Shown here piece by piece: positions 1 to 11,200 of a stretch of 64,000 nucleotides of DNA. Source of the DNA: Chamaecrista fasciculata (Eukaryota; Streptophyta; Magnoliopsida; Fabales; Fabaceae). Every line of letters starts with the position of its first letter. Within the stretch, counting starts at the first letter, position 1. Location of the stretch: contig QANZ01041863.1 of the NCBI GenBank assembly GCA_003254925.1, positions 1 to 64,000 of the forward strand, given 5' to 3'. A program made the translations under genes and the position numbers. The notes under the pieces were generated by a model. It was given only the letters and a program-made list of their open reading frames with translations. It was not told the DNA's origin and made no database searches.

Positions 1-199
1 GGTTTAAAATTCTTTGCATCCCATGTCAAGATTTCAACTTTGCATCATATATAGTAAGATGTATAATCACTCATGGTGCATTATAATATGTTATATAATA
101 TTATAATGTAATAATATTCTCATTATGTTATAAACAACAAAATGATTTTTTACTTTTCTAGCAAAAAATCATTAGTATATAACAACTTTTAACTTATAT

Positions 200-232
<33 letters not shown>

Positions 233-389
233 AACTAACTTGTAAGTTTATATATATATATATATGAAGGTGCAAATATTTCAAAACTTGTAAATATATT
301 CTCAACGTTGAATATTGTATGTATGAGTAATAGAGTATGAATTACTCAATAAGAATATGAGGTATGTGTATATATATAAGTAGATAAGA
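1..389. other. AT-rich intergenic sequence with TA microsatellites
   Basis: No gene is visible. The stretch is very AT-rich, with alternating TA runs near 198-236 and 248-266. No intact transposon end was found. Confidence 0.6.
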
Positions 390-394
390 GTTTT

Positions 395-534
395 AGCGGT
401 TTGGCGGTTTGGTTCGGTTTGTGCGACATCCAAACCAAACCAAACCGTTCATCTATCGGTTTGGTTCGGTTTCACTTTCGATTCGGTTTGGTTTGGTTCA
501 GTCAATCGGTTTGGTTCGGTTTTGAACACCCCTA
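395..534. mobile_element. Truncated end of an hAT-like element
   Basis: The segment is made of many short words of the type CGGTTTGGTTCGGTTT and its complement, and ends in TGAACACCCCTA at 523-534. That end is the same as the right terminus of the complete element at 3284-4427. No matching left terminus (TAGGGGTGTTCA) is seen upstream, so this is probably a one-ended remnant. Confidence 0.5.
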
Positions 535-1596
535 GTGAAGGAACTCTATTACTTTATTCCATGCATCACTTCATTGGCCTCCTCCTTTGATATATTCTTC
601 TCCACTACTTCCGTCTCCACTCCAGTGACTCCAACTCCTAGGGCCAGTTGGTTAACGTGGATGAATGAATTTCGAACTATGAAACCACAACTGTCATTTT
701 TCAATTTTTTTTTGCTATTCATTATTTTTATTTTCATTGTAAAGTGGATTTTTCCATTTATTTTTTGTCTTTTCTTTTAGTATATTTTGTGATCATTTGT
801 ATTTGACTTTAGGAACCCGAAATTTCCACTTTATTTTTAAATACCTAAAATATTTATTTATTTATAAAAGTAGCTCAAAATTCTTATTTATTTACAACAA
901 GATACGGACAAAATCAAGTGTTTACACGCGTTAATACCTCTCAATCGCTTTGAGATGGCCATATCATTACCAATTACTCTCGTTATTGCTTTCAAATTTA
1001 ATTTTCTTTTAGCCAAGAGCCACTTCTTTCACTTCTAGATTTTCACATAAAAATCACCAAAATGCATATATACCAAAAAAGAAAGCTCCCATTAACAAGT
1101 GTTGCTCTTCATTTTGTCACAAGTGTGTATTTAAAACAAATAACATGTAAAATATATATTACTTTTCTTTATTTTACTGTTTATTTGTATATTACAGAAT
1201 AGTTATATTAAAACATTAAGAATAAAATTAATGAAGTATTAAATAGATTAATCACTATTTTAAATTTTCAAATTTTTTTTTTACATTTAAAATAGAAATC
1301 ATTTCATCATAATTAAGATTTAAAATAATTATCATTTTTTCACAAACTTTATTATTTATTTACTTAATCAGAAGAATAAATAAATAAACTAAATAGTTAT
1401 CTTTTTTTCACAAACTGTATTATTTATTTACTAAATAAACTATTAGTATTAACAGCAAGAGTTTGTGCCTTAAAATTTAAAACTTGAACCAATACTAAAC
1501 TTGACAAGTGTTTAACTTATACCGCAAGTATTTATTCTATTTAAAAACATAAATTATATTTACACCTATATTTTTATGGCCAAAATACACATTTAG
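535..1596. other. Intergenic sequence, no gene seen
   Basis: The open frames here are short, AT-rich and carry no recognisable motif. The sequence looks like degraded intergenic DNA. Confidence 0.6.
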
Positions 1597-2332
1597 CGGG
1601 CGTTTGGTACACATATTATTTTTTTATTCTCGGGAATTATATTATTGGGAATGTAATTCTCAAGAATATGATTCCCATGAATATAAAAATATCAATTTGG
1701 ATGAGTTAAAAAGTCTTGGGATTATTTTGCAATATTCCTATGAATATTACAATCTTGTGTTTGGTTCAATTTTGATAACCCTGAGAATATTTGATATTTT
1801 TCCAAATATGCCCTTGACTTTTTATTCTCAAATAATAACTTAACAAATGAAATAATTGTTCAAAAAAATTAATAAGAATACCTTAAAAAATGTTCTTTAT
1901 TTTTACATCATTAATGATTTATCAAGAAAATACGATTTGAAAACATAATGTCCATAATTCTTAAAATTAAAAAATAGTCTAAAAAATCATTGCTCAAAAT
2001 ATAAATAATATAATTGTCAAAATAAAATTTAATTAGTTAGGTTTGACAAAGAGAATAAAATTAGATGAGAAATGGAAATAGTTTGTAGAATAAAATTTAA
2101 TCAACTAAGTTTAATGAGGGTAATTAGTCATTTTAGGTGGACCAAAATAATCCTATCCCATGGGATTAGACTAATCCCACCCTAAAAAATGCCTATTTCA
2201 GGAAATTATGATACTCCTGGGAATACAATATTTTCGGGACTAATTTTTTAATCCACGTACCAAACTCGGGATTAGTCTATGCCGGAGCTTCTAATCCCAG
2301 GACTATTTTTTCAATCCGTGTACCAAACGCCC
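1597..2332. mobile_element. PIF/Harbinger (Tourist)-like MITE
   Basis: The ends are inverted copies of GGGCGTTTGGTACAC (1598-1612) and GTGTACCAAACGCCC (2318-2332). GGGCGTTTGG-type termini are typical of Tourist/Harbinger MITEs. The trinucleotide TAG abuts both ends (1594-1596 and 2333-2335), as expected for a 3-bp target duplication, although the family usually prefers TWA. Subterminal blocks rich in GGGATTAG and CTAATCCC are also inverted. No transposase is present, so the element is non-autonomous. One extra C sits at the left end. Confidence 0.65.
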
Positions 2333-2696
2333 TAGTCCCTTATATTTTGAGTAATTAAGTTGCATTTCAGTTTTTTATCTTCCTTTATTGTAATTTTAGT
2401 CCTACAAAATTTTTAAAAAATTATACTCTTTGATCCCAACAACTATGCGACTATATCTTGTTTATTTTAAGTTTGAACATGACGAGTCTAGGAGTTATGT
2501 ATATTGCTTTTGACAAATCATTTCTCCATTTAATTGGATTTGTTAGCAACTAAAGTTAAATCATATTAGAAAAAGTTAGACATGAATAAATTTTGTATAA
2601 GTTTTTGTCCTTATTTAATTTATAAAAATCTTAATAAGAAAATAGAGAGACATATTTATATTTAAAAATATGGTTCACTTAAGAAATCTAGGTCAG

Positions 2697-3112
2697 AGTT
2701 CACTTTTAGTCTTATAATTTTTGCTCAAGCCTTAATTTAGTCCCATAACTTCTTTTGTTACATTTTTTTATTCAGATTGTAGATTTATTTGGTTTCATAT
2801 CACTTTTGGTTTCATATCTTTTGGTTAGGTTGCATAATTGGTCTCATATCTATGCAAAAAGTTTCACTGTGAGTCACAGCCACTTAACTTAAAGATATAA
2901 GACTAATTTTGCACCTAACCCAAAGATATGCATGAGATCAATTCTGCAACCGGATCAAAATATATTAAACAAATTATGCAACCCGACCCAAATACATGGG
3001 ATCAAAAGTGCAACCTGAGCAAAAGATACAAGATAAAAAATGCAACAAAAAAGTTATGGGACTAAATTGAGACTTGAACAAAAGTTTTGGGACCAAAAAT
3101 GTATTTTGGCCA
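2697..3112. repeat. Foldback element, 'ACTTTTGGTCCCATA' family, copy 1
   Basis: The left arm (CACTTTTAGTC, CATAACTT, CATATCTTTTGGTTAGGTTGCA) is repeated as a diverged inverse complement in the right arm (AAAGATATG, GTGCAACCTGAGC, AAAAGTTATGGGAC). Each arm is itself a degenerate series of units of about 30 nt. No coding capacity. Related copies lie at 9103-9503, 12975-13272, 15105-15478 and 48763-49546. Confidence 0.65.
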
Positions 3113-3274
3113 AAATTTTATTAAAAATAAAATCATCGCTAAAATCATAATTTTTTTTAGGCCCTACACGATATGAATAAATAAATACCTTTCGATTTTT
3201 TTTAGGGCCAAAAATCTTTTTCTTTGTCTTTTTTCATAGAATGAATAAATACCTTTCGACCATCCAGTAATGAT

Positions 3275-4436
3275 AACTCATCTAGGGGTGTTCAGATCCA
3301 AACCAATCCAAATTCAACCGATCCGATCCAAACCGATCCAACCAAAACCGACCAAAACCGATTATAAAATCGGTTTTATTGGATTGAATTTTAAAAATTT
3401 CATTTGTTCGGTTCGGTTTTTTTTTTTCACATAAAACCGACCGAACCAAACCGATTAAATAAAAAAAAACCCTAATGTCTCATTTACTCATCCCACATTC
3501 ACAAAACATTAACCTAGCCGCAAATCGCAGTGTCCCTCTCCCTCATCATTTTTTTCCAACCTTACTCAGCAACATCATTCACTAGCCGCATCATTATCTC
3601 CAACCTTTCATACCCTGGCCGCATCATTCACTCATGGATTTGTCTTCGCCGCTGCTGGTCGCTGCTTGTCGCTGCCGCTGCTGGTCGCCGTCGCTGCTGG
3701 TCCGTTGTTGTTCGTCGTCGCCGTAACAAGTCTCCTCTTCCTTGGTCGCTGCTGGTCGCTATCGCTCTTCGTTGGTCGCTGCTCGTCGCCGCTGTTGCTC
3801 GTCGCCGTGCTCGACATCCGCCGTGGTCGTCGCCGTGGTCTTCGCATCTGTTCTGTGGTATGTGCTCGTTAGCTCTGATTTTTTTTTCTTTGATATCAGT
3901 CAAATTCAAGGTAGGCCTGATAGGGGAACCTGTTTGGAACCTGTTGTCGTTTCGTCAAATTTGATATCAGTCCAATTTTTTTCTGTGTCGTTTCGTTTGG
4001 AACCTGTTGAATTCTGAATTCATCCAATTAGAACATCGAGTTACTGGGGAATATATGTGATACATGTCTTTGTTTTGAGTTATGTAGAATGTAGAATGTT
4101 TTGTTGTTTTGACTTGGAATGCTTTGTGGTTTATGAGTTATGTAGAAGGTAGAGTCAGTTTTGATTTATGTTGTTAACTTTGTTCAGTTTTTGTTTTGTT
4201 ATAAAATTAGGGATTAATATGCATTGATTCTGAATTTTTTTGAGTTTTTATGAAGTTTTCAGATTTTTTTTATACAGGAACCGATTAACCGATTGAAGTC
4301 GGTTTGGATTGGTTTGGATGACTCAAAATGACTGGATTGATTGGATGACTTTGGTTGTCATCCAATCTGTTCGGTTGGGTTGAAAAAAATTATCCAAACC
4401 GATCCAAACCGACTTTTGAACACCCCTAACTCATCT
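3275..4436. mobile_element. Complete non-autonomous hAT-like element with target duplication
   Basis: The 9-bp direct repeat AACTCATCT (3275-3283 and 4428-4436) flanks an element of 1144 bp (3284-4427). Its termini are AGGGGTGTTCA and the inverse TGAACACCCCT; reading the TIR as TAGGGG...CCCCTA leaves 7-8 bp of duplication, so hAT (8 bp) fits best, but a 9-bp duplicating family cannot be excluded. Subterminal DNA is dense in CCGATCCAAACC words. The core at about 3640-3850 is abruptly GC-rich, built from degenerate TCGCTGCTGGTCGCTGC repeats. The open frames over this core exist in several frames and on both strands, which is a property of the repeat rather than evidence of a gene. No transposase is seen. 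Confidence 0.75.
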
Positions 4437-4973
4437 TGTTTCCATTTCCATACGAAAGACCATTAATCCATTATAATGGGTCCCTTTTATCTGAAAATGT
4501 CAAGCTCCATGTGTCCACATAATCAAGATTTTGAAAACCCTACTTCTAGACATATCGTGAAGTATTTAAATTACAAAGATTCCATATTTAATACAACAGA
4601 CAAAAGATGTTTAAGGATAGAAGCTGAAGCACTCTACCCAATGTTAATTGCCAAAAATCACATCCCTTTCTCAATTCCATTATGAGTTATGACAATGCAA
4701 TTTTGTCCCGCCAGCTCTATACCCATTGTTTTTGCTTTGGTACCCTCAAAAAATTACAATATCCTCCGTCACTTTGGGTTGCTCCCGTCACTTTGACGTT
4801 GTCCTTTTGTTATTCAATTATTTTAAACTATAGTCTATATATATATCAAAATTTTTACAAATAAATCTTTTAATATATAATATTTTTTAAAAAATAAAAA
4901 ACCTTTACTAATTTTAACATATTACTATATTACCCTTGACCTGTTTTATAAATAGATTGATATTTAAAAAAAA
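4437..4973. other. Intergenic sequence, no gene seen
   Basis: Only short open frames without recognisable motifs. It lies between the hAT-like element and a foldback element. Confidence 0.55.
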
Positions 4974-5405
4974 AGGTAAATTGCACTTTGGTATCCTGTG
5001 GTTTGACCCTATTTCACTTTGCTATCCTGTGGTTTGAAACTTGACACTTTGGTACCCTGTGGTATTCTCCATTAACACTTTGGTACCTTTTGGAGTTATT
5101 TTGTAATTTTAACCTAAACCAATTTTGTAAAAATTACATATTGACCTCAAAAAATTTTCAAAAAATTACAAATAGGTCCTTGGATACATATTATCTAGGG
5201 ACTAAAATGAAAAATTTAAAAAAAAAAATTGGAGTCAATATGTAATTTTTACAAAATTTATTATTGTTAAAATTACAAAGTAGCTCCAAAAAGTACCAAA
5301 GTGTTAATGGAGAATACCACAGGGTACCAAAGTGTCAGGTTTCAAACCATAGGGTACAAAAGTGAAATAGGGTCAAATCACAGGGTACCAAAATGTAGTT
5401 TACCC
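4974..5405. repeat. Foldback element, 'CACTTTGGTACCCTGTGG' family
   Basis: This is one of the best-preserved hairpins in the window. The left arm has GGTAAATTGCACTTTGG, TTTGACCCTATTTCACTTT and TACCCTGTGGTATTCTCC. The right arm has the same words inverted: GGAGAATACCACAGGGTA, AAAGTGAAATAGGGTCAAA and CCAAAATGTAGTTTACC. The arms are roughly 150-200 nt around a diverged centre. No coding capacity, non-autonomous. Confidence 0.75.
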
Positions 5406-5741
5406 AAAAATATAAAATGTTTAGTAACTTTTTTCCAAAATATGTGTAATTACGCCATGACATACTAGTTACTATTAAATTTTATACATAAGTTCTAATG
5501 CATAATTACAGCTCGTATTTTTCTTTTGTAAAAACTAAAGTTTACTACAAATTTAAAAGTTTAACAATTAATTTTCTCTAACTATCTTTTAAAAGTTTCA
5601 AAATAAATTTTCTCTAACTACCTTTGCCTGTAGCACATGGTCCCCAGTCCCAACCTCCCACCTCCTTTTGCATTAGTAGAAACTAGAAAGTAACCATTTT
5701 TGGTTTAGGGCACATGTTAATGTTTTAGTCAAATGAGTTTT

Positions 5742-5829
5742 TTTTTTGTGAGGAAAAAGTTTAGGTGAGTTGGGTCCCGGGGGCTCACCAAGGCTCTATG
5801 AGCGCTTACAGAAGTACTTACAGATCGCC
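5742..5829 (-). mobile_element. Short SINE with target duplication
   Basis: A unit of about 90 bp is flanked by 16-bp direct repeats: TAGTCAAATGAGTTTT (5726-5741) and TAGTCAAGTGAGTTTT (5830-5845), one mismatch. On the + strand the body starts with an oligo-T run, which is an oligo-A tail on the minus strand. The core carries GGTGAGTTGGGTCCCGGG. Tail plus target duplication support retroposition; I could not place clear A and B boxes. Confidence 0.6.
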
Positions 5830-6014
5830 TAGTCAAGTGAGTTTTCAAACATTAAAAATTATCTTTTAAATGAATTTTCGTAGATTTCAAGATATGAGAT
5901 ACTCTACTAACCAATCTTAAAATGTGTTATAAGAGCACATGTTAGATAAATCATTTAAATGATCAATTTGATAAATATAATAATAATTGGTTTGAATATT
6001 AAATAAATAGAAAA

Positions 6015-6315
6015 AAGTACTTTTTTACCTCTAAAGTCTAAAATATGATGTGAGTTCTAGTTGTACTCTCCAATTTTTTGGGGTCAATTTTACCCAAAAA
6101 AAATGAGATTAATTTCAATTGTAATGTAAATTTTTTATTTTCAATTATACCTCAATTTTTTTATCAATTGTACCCTTAATTTGGGTATAATTGACTCAAA
6201 TGTGAAACATTTGGGGTACAATTGACTTAAAAAAAAATAGAAGTATAACTAAAATTGACTTCGTACTTTAGGAATACAATTGACCCAAAATAAATTTAGA
6301 AAGTACAACCAACAA
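6015..6315. repeat. Foldback element, 'GGGTCAATTTTACCC' family
   Basis: Left-arm words (TTGTACTCTCCAA, GGGGTCAATTTTACCC) return inverted on the right (GGGTACAATTGACTT, ACAATTGACCCAAAA, AAAGTACAACC). The arms are more diverged than in the 4974-5405 element. Confidence 0.5.
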
Positions 6316-6965
6316 GTGTTTAATGTAGCGGTTTGACGAGCTTCATCTTAAGGAGAGGATTCGGTTTCGATTCATCTTAAAAGATATCTATATATATATC
6401 ATTATTTAATTAAAAACATTATTGATAAAATTAAAATATAACAAATATTTTAAATGATCGATTTAATAAATATAATAATATTTGGTTTTGAATATCAAAT
6501 ATAAATATGTATATTAGATTATAGAGATGAATGCAAAACTAGGTTTCTTCGAAAAGAAGTAAAATTCAAATCTGGTAAGCAGAGAGGCCACGATGTGTAT
6601 CTAGAAACGACGAGAATTGTTGTTTATTACTCCTATCGTTTTGGGTATTCCAGTGAAGCAAGTAAGGTGTGCAACTTCTGATTGGGTATCCCACAGCGGC
6701 ACACAGCCAATCTCGCGTGAGTGGTGTGTAGCCATCCATCACTACATCTACCTTGTACTTGTCCTTTCATTGGGACCAAATAGAAATAACAATTATATGA
6801 AAGACAATTAGTCAGAGATGGAGAAAATGAAACCAATTTTGAGAAAGGAAAAAAAAAATAAATAAAGAAGCAGTGGGCATGGCGTTGGGAAAGAAAGAAC
6901 AAGAGCTGAGGAAAAAATGGAGAAGGAAATGAAAACAATTTTGAGAAAGAGATAAAAAAAGAGGA
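6316..6965. other. Intergenic sequence, no gene seen
   Basis: Two short opposing open frames overlap around 6617-6938. They show no recognisable domain and no conserved splice structure, so I do not call a gene. Confidence 0.5.
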
Positions 6966-7450
6966 AACCTAATATTTAGTCCATTCTTTTTCACAATTTC
7001 AACTAATTGGTCTCTGCATTTTTGAAATAGACTATTTGGTCCCTCAAAAATTAAAAATGTCAACTATTTAGTCCATCATTTATCATAATCGCCAACTATC
7101 AGACGTTAAATGCTTACCTAGCACCATTAAATGTCACTTTGGCATTCTAATCACCTAAACTAACCAAACCGGACCAATAAACCGACCTAAAATTGAGTCA
7201 AACCCAAATATTTGTATTACACATGAAGCTTCTATAAGGCATAAACTATTGAATTATTCCCAAATCTCAAGTCCTATTTGTGTTACATGTGCACTTAATG
7301 GTCAGGTCATCAATGTTAGTGACAGAGATATGCTACAAGGACTAATGAGTTGATATTTCTAATTTTTTAGGGACCAAATAGTCCATTTAAAAAATACAGA
7401 GACCAAATAGTTGAAATTGTGAAAACGAAAGGACCAAATAATATGTTTCA
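6966..7450. repeat. Foldback element, 'ACTATTTGGTCCCT' family
   Basis: The left arm has CACAATTTCAACTAATTGG, CTATTTGGTCCCTCAAAAA and a TTTAGTCC block. The right arm has TTTTTTAGGGACCAAATAG and GAGACCAAATAGTTGAAATTGTG. The centre is unrelated sequence of about 250 nt that includes a few CCAAACCGG words. Confidence 0.65.
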
Positions 7451-7591
7451 TCTAAAAAAAATAAGAAGCAGCAAAGTGGTCCGAGACAACTCAGTCAGGG
7501 ACCAGGGTTAACAAAAATGAGAGGGACCTTACAGACTTACAGGCGCCTTACAGACTTACAGTTACAGCTAATCCTTCGGCACATGTAAATT

Positions 7592-7994
7592 GTGATTTTT
7601 TTTATTATATTCATTTTAGCCAAAACTACTAATTTCATCCTTATGTTTTATACCAATCTCAATTTTATCCTCAATCTTTTTCTACTGTCAATTTCGTTCC
7701 TAATGTTTCACATTTTGATCAATTTTATCTTTTATTCTTACTTTAACAAAATATTAACGATAAAATCTACGTGACTAATGATATGTAATGTAAAATTGAT
7801 AGGAAAAAAATTCAAAGATCTTAACTCGAATTGAAAAACAAGATGCAGTATGTTGTTAATTCATGAAAAAACTTAAACAAATGATGAAATTGACTAAAAT
7901 TTCAAACAATGGCCGACGAAATTGACAGCAGAAAAAAGATTGGGGATGAAATTGATAGTTGGTGTAAAGTTTGAGGGACAGCATTAGTATTTTT
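7592..7994. repeat. Probable foldback element, degraded
   Basis: The left half has AATTTCATCCTTATGTTT, CAATTTTATCCTCAATCTTT and TGTCAATTTCGTTCC. The right half has ACGAAATTGACAG, AAAGATTGGGGATGAAATTGA and AAAGTTTGAGGGAC in inverse order. The symmetry is clear but the ends are not sharp. The open frame that starts at 7592 is part of the left arm. Confidence 0.45.
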
Positions 7995-8273
7995 GCCTTC
8001 CTTTTAACATGTTATATTATATAATTTATAAAGTATTTAAATATCACTCAATTGTGATTTTTATGTAATATTATTCTCATATTATGTAATCTATGCATGC
8101 AGTTTTTATTTTATACATATTTGATATTTTATTTATTTAACAAGAGAGGTCGTAAAATTAACTTCAAGATAAGATTAAGAGAGGTCGAAACGGACCATTC
8201 TTCGTCAGAAAAATTATATTCAATTAAAATACAGAGTGTGCTGCAGGTTGCAGAGTATTATACTACTATATCG

Positions 8274-11200
8274 ATGAATACCACTACCACTATCACCTTC
8301 ACATCTACTTTTTCCCTATATAATAACAGTCATACATCCAATTTACCATCTCCACATTTCACGAAAAGGCCTATCAATCTCCCAACCTTTAGAATCGGAT
8401 CCAGTTCAACCCGATTGTCAGCTCAAGCAATCGATCGCCAAATGGAGCCTGCAATCTTGCAGAAAGGCATCGCTGAGTTCTACGACGAATCTTCGGGAAT
8501 TTGGGAAGATATTTGGGGCGACCATATGCACCATGGATTTTACGAGCCTGATTCTACCGTTTCTGTTTCCGATCATCGGGTTGCTCAGATTCGAATGATT
8601 GAAGAAGCCCTTCGTTTTGCTGCTGTTTCTGGTACTCTCTCTCTTTCTCTCTGTTTCGTTTACATCATTTTTGCCGCCTATTCGCGCGCCTTGCTCTTAT
8701 TGGTTTATGAGACTATCTAAACCTAAAAATTTTCATTGGCCTGCGGCTTCGAAAAGTTGAGTCCATTACTTATTTGGTTTAATATTTTAATTTATCTTTC
8801 AAAGCCTAATCAGATCTCGTTAAACGTAGGTCAAAAATTTAACTATGCCGTGAATTCTGTTGTCGTCTTTAAATTATTTTCCCTTTCACTTTGGTCATTT
8901 AAACTTGTTTTATCTGATTTTCTCTAATTTATATTATTATTTTTAAGTTAGACATGATTCAGATCATTTCTCTCTTATATATGTTTTAAACAATTTTTTT
9001 TTCGTCTCCTAATTATCAATCCCAACTGTTTAAGTTAAATATAACAATAGAAATTAAATAGAATTATGTTTTAGACTAACCGTAAAATAAATAAATAAAG
9101 TTTAAAGTGCACTTTTGGTCCCATAACTTTTGTTAAGGTTTTAATTTGGTCTCATAACTTTTTTTGTTGCACTTTTGATCCCGTGTTACACTTTTGATCC
9201 CATATCTTTAGGTCATGTTGCAGAATTGGTCTTATATATTTTGGTCAGATTACAAAATCAGTCTCATATCTTTGGGTAAGATGCAGAATTGGTCCCATAT
9301 ACTTGGATCAGTTGAGGCAGTGAAATTTTTAAAAAATATGAGACCAATTCTGGAACCTGACCAAAATATATGGGACCAAAAGTTATACGAGACCAAATTT
9401 GTAACTTTTTGTAAAAATATGGGACAAAAAATGCAACAAAAAAAGTTATCGGACTGAATTGAGACTTGAGGAAAAGTTATGGGACTAAAAGTGCACTTTG
9501 ACCATAAATAAATGTAAAGATTAAAATAGAAAAAAAAATAATGTAAGGATCAAAATAAAATTCATTTATAGTTCAGGGACCAACAGGAGATTTTGACCTT
9601 AAATGTAATACTATTATAACTTATTAGATTATTAGATTTGATTTATATACAATTCTCCGCTGTGATTCTTCTCTCTTATTCTCCAACAAATTAAAAGAAT
9701 GTAAAAATTGTTGGAATGTAAAATGTCGGGACAAAATTGTCAAAGAAATCTTATAAAACTAAAAATAATCCAACAATTTTTTTTTTTGACAAACAAAATA
9801 TTCCAACAATTGGGAGTTAAGATAAAACTCCTTTAAGATGATCTTATTATTATTCTCTTGCTTTCAACTGGTATCTTGAGAGTTAAAATTATTATTTTTA
9901 TTACTGTTTTGGAGCTTAATTATGTATTGTTCTTGTGATTGAGTATTTGTCTTTCAGAGTCAAATATTATATTTTTATCATTTAGTGAGCGTGTTCAAAG
10001 AAATAACATCGTTTTTAGGAAAAAGAAATAATATCTTTTGAAGACTAACTAAATCATTATTTTAACATTAACATGTGCTTGCAGTATCTTAAATATATCT
10101 ATGGGTTAGAATGTCTGGAAATGGTAATAAATGAAATCATTGGAACTTGTGTTCTTGGTTGATTTCTCTGTTTTATATATTCTAAAAGAGATGAACTGGT
10201 AAAGAGTCTCTAACTCATAAGTTTATTTCTCCCAATGCCTCAGAGGACCCAACCAAGTGGCCCAAGACTATAGTTGACGTTGGATGTGGTATAGGGGGCA
10301 GTTCAAGATACATGGCAAAGAAATTTGGGGCAAAAAGCATTGGCATCACTCTAAGTCCTGTTCAAGCTGCTAGAGCAAATGCTCTTGCTGCTGCTCAAGG
10401 ATTAGCTGATAAGGTGTGTATGTTATTTACTGCTTGATGCTGAAAATTGATGCAGTGGATTAGAAACCATCACTAAGATATTTAAAATCTTTTGTGGAAT
10501 GTATCCTTCATATGTGGATTAATTTTTGCTTCATAGCAGGTTTCCTTTCAAGTTGCAGATGCTTTAAATCAACCATTCCCTGATGGGCAGTTTGATCTTG
10601 TGTGGTCCATGGAAAGTGGAGAACATATGCCTGACAAAACAAAGGTTCCTTTTAATTTCCTAGTATTAGGCTATTAGCTATGATGGACTAGTTGAACATA
10701 TTTCTTTTGTACAATTCTACTACATATCTCTTTTGTGTTTTTGTGTTCTGGTAATCTCATTTCAGTTCCTGACTTTGTTCACAATTTTGACAGTTTGTTA
10801 GTGAGTTAGCTCGAGTCGCAGCACCAGGTGCCACAATAATAATCGTAACATGGTGCCACAGGGATCTTGACCCTACTGAGAAATCTTTAAAGCCAGAGGA
10901 GGAAAATCTTCTGAAGAAGATATGTGATTCATATTATCTTCCAGCCTGGTGCTCAACTTCTGATTATGTTCGATTGCTAGAGTCTCTTTCACTTCAGGTG
11001 GTGAACTCAGATGGCTAAATCTCAATTATTTGTGGAGTCCTATGATATGGTTACTTAATATTTCCCCTATTTCTTAAAGACTTGATGGATATGACCTATC
11101 TTCTGCTCAGATAATATGTGTGCACAATGCAATCTAACATGCTTTAATTACTTGCTATTGCAGAACATCAAGTCAGCAGATTGGTCTCCGTTTGTTGCTC

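Noticed and set aside
3530..4017. Arg/Ser-rich proteins on both strands
   Set aside because: Overlapping frames on both strands follow from a GC-rich tandem repeat within a transposon. No start context, splice structure or domain supports a gene.
8097..8273. In-frame N-terminal extension of VTE4 from an ATG at 8097
   Set aside because: It is AT-rich, would displace the transit peptide and make the protein about 60 residues too long. The ATG at 8274 gives the family length.
9215..9457. Open frame inside VTE4 intron 1
   Set aside because: It lies entirely in a foldback element and translates repeat units.
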